Shown one piece after another: positions 1 to 7,808 of a stretch of 64,000 nucleotides of DNA. The translations under genes were made by a program, and so were the position numbers. The notes below the pieces were generated by a model. It saw nothing but the letters and a program-made list of their open reading frames with translations. It made no database searches and had not been told where the DNA came from. This stretch comes from Motiliproteus sp047633175 (GTDB lineage: Bacteria; Pseudomonadota; Gammaproteobacteria; Pseudomonadales; Balneatricaceae), in NCBI GenBank assembly GCA_047633175.1, contig JBLIEQ010000001.1:248001-312000 (forward strand), read 5' to 3'. Within the stretch, counting starts at the first letter, position 1; each line of letters begins with the position of its first letter.

Positions 1-1010
1 GCGTTAACAGTTTCAAGCACTTTATGGCGTATAAAAACGCCATCATGGCCGACGACGAAACCCTAGTGAAGAGCTTTAAGCGCTGCATGGAGCTGGGTGC
101 CATGCCGACCGTACATGCCGAAAACGGTGAACTGGTCTTTCAACTGCAGCAGGAATTACTGGCCCAGGGCATGACCGGACCCGAAGCACATCCGCTGTCC
201 CGCCCCCCGGCCGTAGAGGCCGAGGCTGCCAACAGGGCGATCCGTATCGCTCAGGTGATGAATACGCCGCTCTATATCGTCCATGTCTCCTGCAAAGAAT
301 CCCTTGAGGCGATCACCCGTGCTCGCAGCGAAGGCCAGCGGGTCTTCGGCGAGTGTCTGGCCGGACACCTGGTGGTGGATGACAGCGTCTACCGTCACCC
401 GGATTTCGAGTTTGCAGCCGCCCACGTGATGAGTCCGCCGTTTCGCTCAGAAGATCACCAGGCTGCGCTCTGGAAAGGCCTGCAGGGCGGTAACCTGCAG
501 ACCACAGCTACCGATCACTGCTGCTTCTGCGCCGACCAGAAAGCCGCCGGCAAGGACGATTTCACCAAGATCCCTAACGGTACGGCCGGGGTCGAGGACC
601 GGATGGCGGTCCTCTGGGATGCCGGGGTTAACAGCGGTCGCCTGACCATGAATGAGTTCGTCGCCGTCACCTCCACCAATGCTGCCAAGATCTTCAACGT
701 CTACCCCCGCAAAGGCAGCATCAGTGTGGGCGCCGATGCCGATCTGGTGGTCTGGGATCCAGAAGGCAGCCGCACGATCTCCGCCAAGACCCATCATCAG
801 AACATAGACTTCAATATTCTCGAGGGTCGCACGGTAAAGGGCATCCCCTCCCATACGATCAGCCAGGGGAATCTTGTCTGGGTCGATGGTGATCTGCGAG
901 CGGTTAAAGGTGCCGGACGCTATATCCATCGTCCGGCCTTCACCCCGATGTTCGATGCGCTGTCCAAGCAGGCGGAGCATCACAAACCACAAGCGGTCAA
1001 GCGCGGCTAA
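1..1010 (+). CDS. hydA: Dihydropyrimidinase / D-hydantoinase, C-terminal part (runs off the left edge)
   Basis: The frame is open from base 3 (VNSFKHFMAY...) to a TAA at 1008-1010, so about 335 residues of a roughly 480-residue amidohydrolase are present and the first ATG at 24 is internal. Cyclic amidohydrolase features are visible: His in MPTVHAENGE, His in YIVHVSCKES, the metal-ligand Asp in TATDHC, and the closing PRKGSISVGADADLVVWDP stretch. The enzyme opens 5,6-dihydrouracil or dihydrothymine (or hydantoins) to the N-carbamoyl acid. An NCS1 permease downstream and a ureidopropionase-like gene at 7.8-9.0 kb fit reductive pyrimidine catabolism. The missing N-terminus carries the other metal ligands (HxH), so catalytic completeness cannot be checked. 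Substrate (dihydropyrimidine versus hydantoin) is inferred from context. Confidence 0.93.
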   Translation, partial: VNSFKHFMAYKNAIMADDETLVKSFKRCMELGAMPTVHAENGELVFQLQQELLAQGMTGPEAHPLSRPPAVEAEAANRAIRIAQVMNTPLYIVHVSCKESLEAITRARSEGQRVFGECLAGHLVVDDSVYRHPDFEFAAAHVMSPPFRSEDHQAALWKGLQGGNLQTTATDHCCFCADQKAAGKDDFTKIPNGTAGVEDRMAVLWDAGVNSGRLTMNEFVAVTSTNAAKIFNVYPRKGSISVGADADLVVWDPEGSRTISAKTHHQNIDFNILEGRTVKGIPSHTISQGNLVWVDGDLRAVKGAGRYIHRPAFTPMFDALSKQAEHHKPQAVKRG

Positions 1011-1045
1011 CCAATGGCCAGAGTGTCACCCGTACTTTCTTTTCA

Positions 1046-1068
1046 GGGGCGTTCGCGCCCCTTTTTTT
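1046..1068 (+). terminator. Rho-independent terminator after the dihydropyrimidinase gene
   Basis: GGGGCG-TTCG-CGCCCC is a perfect 6-bp stem with a stable TTCG tetraloop, followed by seven T's. It lies 36 bp past the stop codon and would separate this gene from the YdcZ-like gene. Confidence 0.92.
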
Positions 1069-1112
1069 CGTCCGAAAAACGCTAGACCACATTACTAAAT
1101 ACGGAGAATGTC

Positions 1113-1556
1113 ATGATCTGGTTCAATTTTTTTATCGTGCTCCTGGCGGGTGCCGTGCTGCCACTGCAGGCCGGTGTCAATGCACAGCTGGCACGTAATA
1201 GCGGCCACGCACTCTGGGCATCCGGGGCCTCTTTCCTGCTGGGATCTCTGGCACTGATTGCCCTCTATATCGGCCTCAGGCATCCCTGGCCTGGCATCGC
1301 TCAGCTGAAGGAGGCGCCTATCTGGGCCTGGAGCGGCGGGCTGATGGGTGCTTTTTTTGTGACCTCCATGGTGATATTTGCCCCGAGACTCGGTGCCACG
1401 ACGTTTATGGCACTGGTAATTACCGGTCAGATGACCACAGCGCTGGTTCTCGATCATTACGGAATGGTCGGCTTTAACAGTCATCAGATCAGCCTGGGAC
1501 GTCTGGCGGGCGTCCTGTTTATCGCGGCAGGGGTGATCCTAGTACGCAAGTTTTAA
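1113..1556 (+). CDS. YdcZ/DUF606-family small membrane transporter
   Basis: The protein has 147 residues in four to five hydrophobic segments. Its N-terminus (FFIVLLAGAVLPLQAGVNAQLAR) is typical of the DUF606/YdcZ branch of the drug/metabolite transporter superfamily, whose members are about this length and probably work as dimers. The ATG is preceded by GGAG at a good distance. It follows the terminator at 1046 and precedes the NCS1 permease by 276 bp, so it is probably its own unit. The substrate is unknown; its place between two pyrimidine-catabolism genes only hints at a link. Confidence 0.8.
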   Translation: MIWFNFFIVLLAGAVLPLQAGVNAQLARNSGHALWASGASFLLGSLALIALYIGLRHPWPGIAQLKEAPIWAWSGGLMGAFFVTSMVIFAPRLGATTFMALVITGQMTTALVLDHYGMVGFNSHQISLGRLAGVLFIAAGVILVRKF

Positions 1557-1729
1557 TATTTAACAGCTCGCGGGCGCACTCTTATCAGGCACGCAGCACC
1601 AGGACAAGGCAGGTTAACGTCAGAAATCTGCAAGACGTATCCAAGGGCGACACCACAGCCGTCCGCCAACACGCACACATAGGGGCCTTTAACGACAACC
1701 GGGCCGCTTTACAGCCCTATACCCATCAT

Positions 1730-1745
1730 TTTTCCAACTGGTAAA
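1730..1745 (+). promoter_or_regulatory. Candidate RutR-type operator upstream of the NCS1 permease
   Basis: TTTTCCAACTGGTAAA matches the known RutR box (TTGACCA-N2-TGGTCAA) at 11 of 14 defined positions and is itself an imperfect palindrome. It lies 88 bp before the permease start. A rutR homologue is at 16301-16957 and a perfect box at 16005-16020. Binding is inferred. Confidence 0.5.
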
Positions 1746-1832
1746 AAGATGGCATCATACCTGCAACACCTGAGTCAGCGGCATCATGCAACCTGAAGCG
1801 ATGCCCCCTTTCGTGGTACAAGAGGATTACCT

Positions 1833-3329
1833 ATGACTCATTCACACACATCATCCGCCGTTAAGACGGGTGAATTCTACGAGCTGCAGACTGGCGACGA
1901 TGTCAGAAACAGCCAGCACTATAACGAGGACATCGCCCCAACCCAGATGAAGGAGCGAACCTGGTCCACCTGGAATGTCGCGGCCCTGTGGGTCGGCATG
2001 GCGATCTGTGTGCCCACCTATACCCTGGGCGGGGTACTGACCGCCTACTTTGGCTTATCGGTAGCCGAAGCGCTGATCACCATCCTGGTAGCCAACATTA
2101 TCGTCCTGATCCCGCTGACACTGAACGCCTTTCCCGGTACTAAATACGGCATCCCTTTCCCGGTGCTGCTGCGCTCCTCATTCGGCATTCTGGGATCCAA
2201 TATTCCCTGCCTGATTCGGGCACTGGTGGCCTGCGGCTGGTTCGGCATCCAGACGATGTTTGGCGGCGTGGCTATCCATATCCTGTTCTCGGCCTTGATA
2301 CCCGGTTGGGAAAACATGGGCAGCAGCGGTGAGGTGGTCGGCTTCTTTATGTTTTTGGTCATGAACCTGATGATCGTGATCAAGGGCGCCGAATCGATCA
2401 AGATCCTGGAAACGCTCTCGGCACCGCTGCTGCTTGCCGTCAGTATCGGCCTGATGATGTGGGCAACGCCGCAGATCTCCATCACCGAACTGCTGGCCAC
2501 CCCGGCCAACCGTCCGGAAGAGGCCTCTTTCTGGGGGTATTTCTTCGCAGGCTTAACGGCAATGGTCGGCTTCTGGGCGACCCTGTCGCTGAACATCCCG
2601 GACTTCAGCCGCTATGCAAAATCACAGAAGGACCAGATCACCGGCCAGATCATCGGCCTGCCGCTGACCATGTTCTTCTTCGCGTCCCTGGGGGTCATCC
2701 TCACGGCCGCATCGAGCACCCTGGTCGGTGAAACCATCTCCGATCCGGTCAACCTGATCGGCAAGATCGACAGCCCCTTCTGGGTGGTGGTCGCTATGCT
2801 GATGATTATTATCGCCACCCTGTCCACCAATACGGCGGCCAATATCGTCTCCCCGACCAACGACTTCCAGAATATCGCCCCCAAGAAGATTAACCAGACC
2901 CGTGGTGTATTGCTAACCGGCCTGCTGGGTGTCGTCCTGATGAGCTGGGAGCTGTTGAAAAAACTGGGAGTGATCGAATCTGACGTTAGTGTAGAGGCGA
3001 TGTACACCGGCTGGCTGCTGGGGTACTCCAGCCTGCTAGGACCAATCGCCGGCATCATGATCGTCGATTACTTCCTGATCAAACGTCAGGTGCTCGACCT
3101 GCCGGAGCTGTACAAGACCGAGGGCATCTACGCCGGTTTTAACCCGGCCGGACTGATCGCCTTTGCGATCCCCGTCGCCCTTACCCTGTTTGCCATCACC
3201 ACCGGATCGCTGAGCTGGTTCTATCAGTACGGCTGGTTTACCGGCTCACTCCTGGGTGGCCTGATCTACTGGGTCGCGGCCCGTCAACAGTCACAGGCGA
3301 TCGGCAGGGTCGCCATTCAGGGCAACTAA
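1833..3329 (+). CDS. NCS1-family nucleobase:cation symporter
   Basis: The protein has 498 residues and about twelve transmembrane segments. It starts with the NCS1 signature layout: a hydrophilic N-terminus with NEDIAPTQMKERTWSTWNVAALWVG, then the GGVLTAYFGLS helix and GTKYGIPFPVLLRSSFGI, as in Mhp1 and allantoin/uracil permeases. The family carries uracil, thymine, allantoin, cytosine or hydantoins with Na+ or H+. The ATG at 1833 has AGAGGA seven bases upstream. The neighbouring dihydropyrimidinase and the RutR-like box point to a pyrimidine or hydantoin substrate; the exact one is not readable here. Confidence 0.93.
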   Translation: MTHSHTSSAVKTGEFYELQTGDDVRNSQHYNEDIAPTQMKERTWSTWNVAALWVGMAICVPTYTLGGVLTAYFGLSVAEALITILVANIIVLIPLTLNAFPGTKYGIPFPVLLRSSFGILGSNIPCLIRALVACGWFGIQTMFGGVAIHILFSALIPGWENMGSSGEVVGFFMFLVMNLMIVIKGAESIKILETLSAPLLLAVSIGLMMWATPQISITELLATPANRPEEASFWGYFFAGLTAMVGFWATLSLNIPDFSRYAKSQKDQITGQIIGLPLTMFFFASLGVILTAASSTLVGETISDPVNLIGKIDSPFWVVVAMLMIIIATLSTNTAANIVSPTNDFQNIAPKKINQTRGVLLTGLLGVVLMSWELLKKLGVIESDVSVEAMYTGWLLGYSSLLGPIAGIMIVDYFLIKRQVLDLPELYKTEGIYAGFNPAGLIAFAIPVALTLFAITTGSLSWFYQYGWFTGSLLGGLIYWVAARQQSQAIGRVAIQGN

Positions 3330-3340
3330 GCCGACCAGGC

Positions 3341-3369
3341 GCAGGAAGGATCAACGTGATCCTCCCTGC
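3341..3369 (+). terminator. Stem-loop after the NCS1 gene, probable terminator
   Basis: GCAGGAAGGATC and GATCCTCCCTGC form a 12-bp stem with one mismatch around AACGT, starting 12 bp after the stop codon. There is no strong T-run on either strand, so termination is less certain than at 1046. It also lies between convergent genes. Confidence 0.55.
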
Positions 3370-3415
3370 ACTTGCTGTTATTTCAGGGCTCACTCCGAGT
3401 ATGCTTATTCCGATT

Positions 3416-3697
3416 TTATTCGGTAGTGTATGAAATATGCTTGGCGATATTATTAATATTACAAAGTTTTTCCTGAAGCAGAGTGCTTAATTCACAGGGT
3501 CCCGCCGTAGCCATAAAACCGTGGATATTATCCTTAGTATCGAAGACACAGATTATCTTTAAACTTTCAGGAAAATCAGAATAATTAACGACATGAGTTA
3601 TCCACTGAAACCCGATAACATCTTTTAATCGAGTTTCGCAAATATCGGTTAGAATCTTCCTGATTTGATTATCCAATTTTTTATCAGTTTTACGCAT
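3416..3697 (-). CDS. Small conserved-looking protein, often labelled Fis-family regulator (function unknown)
   Basis: The reading frame is open much further upstream, but the part that looks like a real protein begins at MRKTDKKLDNQIRK. It continues through GFQWITHVVNYSDFPESLK and VCVFDT-like sequence. This resembles a family of short gammaproteobacterial proteins usually annotated 'Fis family transcriptional regulator' without functional proof. About 93 residues are present, which seems short for the family; the C-terminus after DTKDN looks unlike the relatives I recall, so the gene may be truncated or frameshifted at its 3' end. The start lies 16 bp after the stop of the CAP-domain gene, so they may be co-transcribed. 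An ATG at 3709 is an alternative start. Confidence 0.55.
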   Translation of the reverse strand: MRKTDKKLDNQIRKILTDICETRLKDVIGFQWITHVVNYSDFPESLKIICVFDTKDNIHGFMATAGPCELSTLLQEKLCNINNIAKHISYTTE

Positions 3698-3713
3698 GTA
3701 AGAATCCATCTGG

Positions 3714-4247
3714 CTAATAGGGTTTTTTACCGACCCAATTACCTGCGGGGAAGTAGTTGCATACCCAAACTTGGGAATGATCGCTACAGGTCGCATGACC
3801 ACAGCCCATCTGCGTCGTGGTGTTCCAGACAACCTGAGTGTAGTGGCCGCAGATCTCGCCGGCAACGCAGCTGTTGCTGGCATAGGAGTAATGGTCTTTT
3901 TCAGAGCCCCAGGCATCAGTCACTTGAATCGGTGTAACTTTTTGAGGTTTGCGGGTGCCGTTGGAATAGACCAGAGCACTGGCCCAATACAGGTTTTCGC
4001 CAAGTCCTGCGGCATGGCTATGTGTGGACTTGCAGCCTTGAGTCGTTTTCAAGGTGTCCGCATAGGCTTGCGCGGTTGCTGCAAGTGCGGATGACGCTGT
4101 AAGCGCAGGCACAGCGACCAGGGCACGGTATTTGTTATGAGCGGCGAGCATCTCCGCTTGTGGCGTTGCAGCGAATGCCTGGGCCGTATTCAATGAGTAT
4201 ACGCTTAGGGTGATGGCTAACACGGGCAAGACTGACTTCAATCTCAT
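3714..4247 (-). CDS. Secreted CAP (SCP/PR-1-like) domain protein
   Basis: The protein has 177 residues from the ATG at 4247, chosen because AAGGA sits just upstream and because it gives a clean signal peptide (MRLKSVLPVLAITLSVYSL...AFA). The mature part is a single CAP domain: the AHNKYRALVAVP start, HSHAAGLGENLYWAS, and GHYTQVVWNTTTQMGCG followed by VWVCNYFPAGNW, the classical CAP1/CAP2 signatures. Four or more cysteines fit an exported, disulfide-bonded protein. Bacterial CAP proteins are extracellular with poorly known roles. A 20-residue upstream extension exists but lacks a ribosome site. Confidence 0.88.
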   Translation of the reverse strand: MRLKSVLPVLAITLSVYSLNTAQAFAATPQAEMLAAHNKYRALVAVPALTASSALAATAQAYADTLKTTQGCKSTHSHAAGLGENLYWASALVYSNGTRKPQKVTPIQVTDAWGSEKDHYSYASNSCVAGEICGHYTQVVWNTTTQMGCGHATCSDHSQVWVCNYFPAGNWVGKKPY

Positions 4248-4526
4248 GTTTTTATCCTTGGAACAGAAATATACAACCAGACATCGCCTTCTAGGTTGCA
4301 GCAATAAACCTGTAATTCATGACATCTAAAGAATACGTTGTGCCCGAACGAACGATCGATAAGAGATCCGGCAAAGAATTAAATTGACCAGATAAACATT
4401 AAAACAGCGTTCATTCTCATCCTCTGAAGAGGAGTTGGCTTATAGAGTGGCCAGGATTGGCACTCCTCCAGGCAGCGCCTGTCCTTAAGAGATTGATAGT
4501 GCAGAAATACTGTATAGGTTTCCAAT

Positions 4527-4557
4527 AAAAAGACCAGCCTGTTGTTGATGGCCGGTC
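4527..4557 (-). terminator. Rho-independent terminator of the cofG...pntB operon
   Basis: On the minus strand GACCGGCC and GGCTGGTC form an 8-bp stem (one G.U pair) around a 10-base loop, followed directly by TTTTT. It lies about 185 bp past the pntB stop and beyond the tandem repeats, so the repeats would be in the 3' untranslated region. The remainder of 4248-4526 holds the CAP gene 5' region and no other recognisable feature. Confidence 0.75.
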
Positions 4558-4570
4558 CTAAAGAATAGGT

Positions 4571-4730
4571 CCCTGTGGGTCGGCCGCTGAAGGCTCCTGC
4601 AACAGCGGCACTTCCCACGTCCCTGTGGGTCGGCCGCTGAAGGCTCCTGCAACAGCGGCACTTCCCACGTCCCTGTGGGTCGGCCGCTGAAGGCTCCTGC
4701 AACAGCGGCACTTCCCACGTCCCTGTGGGT
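4571..4730. repeat. Three perfect 50-bp tandem repeats plus a 10-bp partial copy
   Basis: Units lie at 4571-4620, 4621-4670 and 4671-4720 with no differences, then 10 bases of a fourth copy. Each unit holds an inverted repeat GCCGCTG...CAGCGGC, and unit junctions hold another (CCCAC-GTCCCT-GTGGG). The junction hairpin recurs at 18529 (CCCAC-GTCCTT-GTGGG). The array starts 12 bp after pntB ends and precedes its terminator. Open frames through it are repeat artefacts. Confidence 0.97.
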
Positions 4731-4741
4731 CGAAACCGGAA

Positions 4742-6151
4742 TCAGGCCGCCTCGTGCAGCGCCGCCGTCAGATCCATGATCGCTTTCTTGCCGTCGCCAA
4801 ACAGCATAAAGGTATTATCGTTGGCAAAGAGTGGGTTAGGCAGGCCTGCAAAACCCGGACTCAGGCTGCGTTTAACGACAACGACATTTTTAGCATGGTC
4901 GACATTGAGGATAGGCATCCCGTAGATGGGGCTGCCCTTGTCGTCCCGGGCCATCGGATTCGTCACATCATTGGCACCGATCACAATCACCACATCGGTC
5001 TTGGGGAATCGAGGATTGGCCTGCTCCATCGTCTTCATCTGCTCGTAATTCACTTCGGCTTCGGCCAACAACACATTCATGTGCCCGGGCATTCGACCCG
5101 CGACCGGGTGAATGGCGTACTCCACCTCCACACCGCGGCCTTCGAGCGTATCGGCCAGCTCACGCACCGCATGCTGGGCCTGCGCCATAGCCAGACCAAA
5201 ACCGGGAACGATCACCACCCGCTGAGCATCCTCCAGTAGCATGGCGATCTCATCAGGCGACGACGACGTTACCTTACCTGCATAGACCTCATCGGCATCG
5301 ACCACTTCACCGCTGCTGGGGGCCAGGGTACCGAACAACACATTTACCAATGAGCGGTTCATTGCCACGCACATGATCTGAGTCAGAATAATCCCTGAGG
5401 CACCGACCAGCGCACCGGAAACGATTAACACCGTATTACCCATAATAAATCCGGCAGCCGCCGCCGCGATGCCCGAGTAAGCGTTCAGCAAGGCAATAAC
5501 CACCGGCATATCAGCACCGCCTATCGGCATCACCAGAGTCACCCCCAGCAGCAATGCCAGACCGATTAGCGCGACAAAGCTCAGTGTCCCTGCACCCTCG
5601 CTCGCCACCAGGCTCGAACCGAGTGCCAAGGCCGCCAACAGCAGCGCCAGGTTGAGGTATTTCATCCCGCTGAAGCCCAGCGGCTGGCCGGAGATCAACT
5701 CCTGCAGTTTGGCAAAGGCTACGGCGCTGCCGGACAGGGTCACCGCGCCGATCAACGCCGCCAGCAGCATCGCCACCAGCGCCACCAACTGTTCGGCACC
5801 CCAGGCTTCCACGCCGAGCGCACTGAGGGAGAAGTAACTCGCGGCGGCTACACCCAACGAGGCACCACCGCCAAAACCGTTTAACAACGCCACCAGCTGC
5901 GGCATACCGGTCATCTGTACCCTGCGAGCCAGCAGCCACCCGATCAGGACCCCCAGGCTCATACCGGCGGCAATCAGCCCGTAACCTATAATGCTTTGGT
6001 CGAGTAGCGTCACCACCACCGCGATCAACATGCCAGCGGCAGCCAGGGCATTACCGCGAACCGCGGTACGAGGCCGGGTCAGTCCTTTAATACCCACCAC
6101 GAACAACAACGCGGCCAACAGATAAAAAATATCGACAATCATAATATTCAT
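4742..6151 (-). CDS. pntB: NAD(P) transhydrogenase subunit beta
   Basis: The protein has 469 residues, the usual length. The N-terminal half has about nine hydrophobic helices forming the proton channel. The C-terminal half is the NADP(H)-binding domain III, with GFGLAMAQAQH, HPVAGRMPGHMNVLLAEA, GANDVTNP and KRSLSPGFAG. The enzyme couples the proton gradient to hydride transfer from NADH to NADP+. It follows pntAB by 3 bp and is the last gene of the operon that starts at cofG, so it could supply the NADPH used by the F420 reductase NpdG in the same operon (inference). Confidence 0.97.
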   Translation of the reverse strand: MNIMIVDIFYLLAALLFVVGIKGLTRPRTAVRGNALAAAGMLIAVVVTLLDQSIIGYGLIAAGMSLGVLIGWLLARRVQMTGMPQLVALLNGFGGGASLGVAAASYFSLSALGVEAWGAEQLVALVAMLLAALIGAVTLSGSAVAFAKLQELISGQPLGFSGMKYLNLALLLAALALGSSLVASEGAGTLSFVALIGLALLLGVTLVMPIGGADMPVVIALLNAYSGIAAAAAGFIMGNTVLIVSGALVGASGIILTQIMCVAMNRSLVNVLFGTLAPSSGEVVDADEVYAGKVTSSSPDEIAMLLEDAQRVVIVPGFGLAMAQAQHAVRELADTLEGRGVEVEYAIHPVAGRMPGHMNVLLAEAEVNYEQMKTMEQANPRFPKTDVVIVIGANDVTNPMARDDKGSPIYGMPILNVDHAKNVVVVKRSLSPGFAGLPNPLFANDNTFMLFGDGKKAIMDLTAALHEAA

Positions 6152-6154
6152 GGC

Positions 6155-6445
6155 CTAGTTCCTCCGCTTAAACAGGCTAAGCATGCGATGGGTCACCAGA
6201 AACCCGGCGATAACATTGATGGTCGCCAGCACTATCGCGATAAAGCCCAGGCTGGGTACCAGTAGTCCCGAGGTATCACCGGAGCCGGCCGCGGCCAGCG
6301 CACCGACGATGCTGATACCCGAAATGGCATTACTGCCCGACATCAGCGGGGTGTGCAGCGTCGGCGGCACCTTGGTAATCAGTTCCACACCCAGAAATAC
6401 CGCCAGGGCGAACAGCGACAGCTGTAAGACAAAGAGTTCCATCAC
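6155..6445 (-). CDS. pntAB: NAD(P) transhydrogenase subunit alpha, membrane part (alpha2)
   Basis: The protein has 96 residues with three hydrophobic helices and the family pattern ITKVPPTLHTPLMSGSNAISGI near residue 25. In this three-subunit layout the membrane part of PntA is a separate protein, as in Rhodospirillum and many Pseudomonas relatives. It overlaps pntAA by 4 bp and is followed by pntB after 3 bp, so all three are translationally linked. Confidence 0.95.
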   Translation of the reverse strand: MMELFVLQLSLFALAVFLGVELITKVPPTLHTPLMSGSNAISGISIVGALAAAGSGDTSGLLVPSLGFIAIVLATINVIAGFLVTHRMLSLFKRRN

Positions 6446-7656
6446 GCCACCTCCTGAATCTTGTCCGTACTCTCTAACTCGAGAAAGTCCGATGTGGAAA
6501 GGGCCAACGTGGGCAGCGCCAACAGTCCACGAATCCGCTCATGACAGACGATGCCCTCATGGGTCATCACCGTTTGCTGGATAATTTCGTCATCAAAATC
6601 CAGATTGAGCATCCCCGACGCATCGATAAGATGATTGAGCAGGTTCTCGATGTTTTTGCCGTACATCTGACTGGCATGCGTCGGCACGGTGGCCGCGATG
6701 TTGTCAGGGCCGATAATAATGACACCCTGCTCGACGACCGTTTCTCCGCAGCGGGTCAGCTCACAGTTACCGCCACGCTCGGCGGCCAGATCGATGATGA
6801 CCGCACCGGGTTTCATACCCGCGACCATCTCTTTGGTGATCAGGATGGGTGATTTAGCACCCGGAATCGCCGCGGTGGTGATCACAATATCCTGCTGCGC
6901 CAGGACCTCGGTCATCTGCTCGCGCTGGCGCCTTAGAAAGTCCTCGCCCTGCGCCTTGGCATAACCACCCGTGCCTTCAGTCGCATCCGTTTCCAGATCC
7001 AGCTCGATGGGTTTAGCGCCGACCGAGAGGATCTGCTCACGCGCAGCGGGACGTACATCGTAGGCTTCCACGACGGCACCCAGGCGTTTGGCGGTTGCTG
7101 CCGCCTGCAACCCGGCAACGCCTACACCCATGATAAACACCCTGGCTGGGGTGAGCGTACCCGCTGCGGTCATCAACATCGGAAAGATCCTTGCCGATGC
7201 ATCTGCGCCCAGCAGTACCGCCTTATATCCGGCAAGAGTCGCCATTGATGACAAAGCATCCATGCTTTGAGCGCGGCTTATGCGGGGAACCAGCTCCATC
7301 GCGATGCTGGTGATATTGCGAGCGGCCAAAGACAGTGCCTGCTTCGGGTTTCCCAGGGGGTCCATCAACCCTATGACCACCTGACCTCGTCGCAGCTGAG
7401 TTGAGGCATTCTCCGATTCATCGGTGATGACGTTTACCTGGGTGATGATCTCTGCTCTGGCAAAAATATCATCACGATCGAGCAGGACTTCGGCGCCTGC
7501 TTTCCGATAGTTTCGATCGGTGTAATTAGCGGCCCTGCCTGCGCCGGACTGGATTAAAACCTGGCAGCCACGGCCGCAGAGTTGTTCGACATTGCTCGGG
7601 GTCATCGCGACCCGATCTTCACCGGCTAGGGTTTCTTTGGGGATGCCTATTATCAT
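6442..7656 (-). CDS. pntAA: NAD(P) transhydrogenase subunit alpha, NAD-binding part (alpha1)
   Basis: The protein has 404 residues from the ATG at 7656, chosen because the family starts MIIGIPKET and a GGGAGAAG ribosome site lies upstream; the frame could extend 13 residues. It has the alanine dehydrogenase/PNT N-terminal fold, then the Rossmann motif GVGVAGLQAAATAKRLGA near residue 175 and EAYDVRPAAREQ. It binds NAD(H) on the cytoplasmic side. It starts about 150 bp after the ureidopropionase-like gene, with a stem-loop (7750-7779) between them. Confidence 0.96.
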   Translation of the reverse strand: MIIGIPKETLAGEDRVAMTPSNVEQLCGRGCQVLIQSGAGRAANYTDRNYRKAGAEVLLDRDDIFARAEIITQVNVITDESENASTQLRRGQVVIGLMDPLGNPKQALSLAARNITSIAMELVPRISRAQSMDALSSMATLAGYKAVLLGADASARIFPMLMTAAGTLTPARVFIMGVGVAGLQAAATAKRLGAVVEAYDVRPAAREQILSVGAKPIELDLETDATEGTGGYAKAQGEDFLRRQREQMTEVLAQQDIVITTAAIPGAKSPILITKEMVAGMKPGAVIIDLAAERGGNCELTRCGETVVEQGVIIIGPDNIAATVPTHASQMYGKNIENLLNHLIDASGMLNLDFDDEIIQQTVMTHEGIVCHERIRGLLALPTLALSTSDFLELESTDKIQEVA

Positions 7657-7749
7657 TATTCTTCTCCCGTGACGTCTTTGCCCAAAGTTGGGCACAGGAG
7701 TTCACCGCGCGTTGAATAACAACACGCTGAGAACCTGGCTTGGGTAACA

Positions 7750-7779
7750 GGCCGTGTCAGCTATTAAGCTGACCAGGCC
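7750..7779. other. Inverted repeat between the amidohydrolase gene and pntAA
   Basis: GTCAGCT-ATTA-AGCTGAC is a perfect 7-bp stem, extended outwards by GGCC/GGCC after a 2-bp mismatch. No T-run follows on either strand. It could be a partial terminator, an mRNA processing hairpin or a protein site; only the symmetry is certain. Confidence 0.55.
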
Positions 7780-7808
7780 TTAGGAGGTGCGACTAGCGGA
7801 CTAACAGA

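Noticed and set aside
3698..3916. Upstream extension of the small Fis-like gene
   Set aside because: This part overlaps the CAP gene in another frame and has only shadow-type composition; the conserved part begins at 3697.
4379..4718. Two overlapping minus-strand frames through the 50-bp repeats
   Set aside because: They only translate the repeat units (CRSLQRPTHRD) and have no independent support.
4571..4730. Possible CRISPR array
   Set aside because: Units are directly adjacent with no variable spacers, and no cas genes are nearby.
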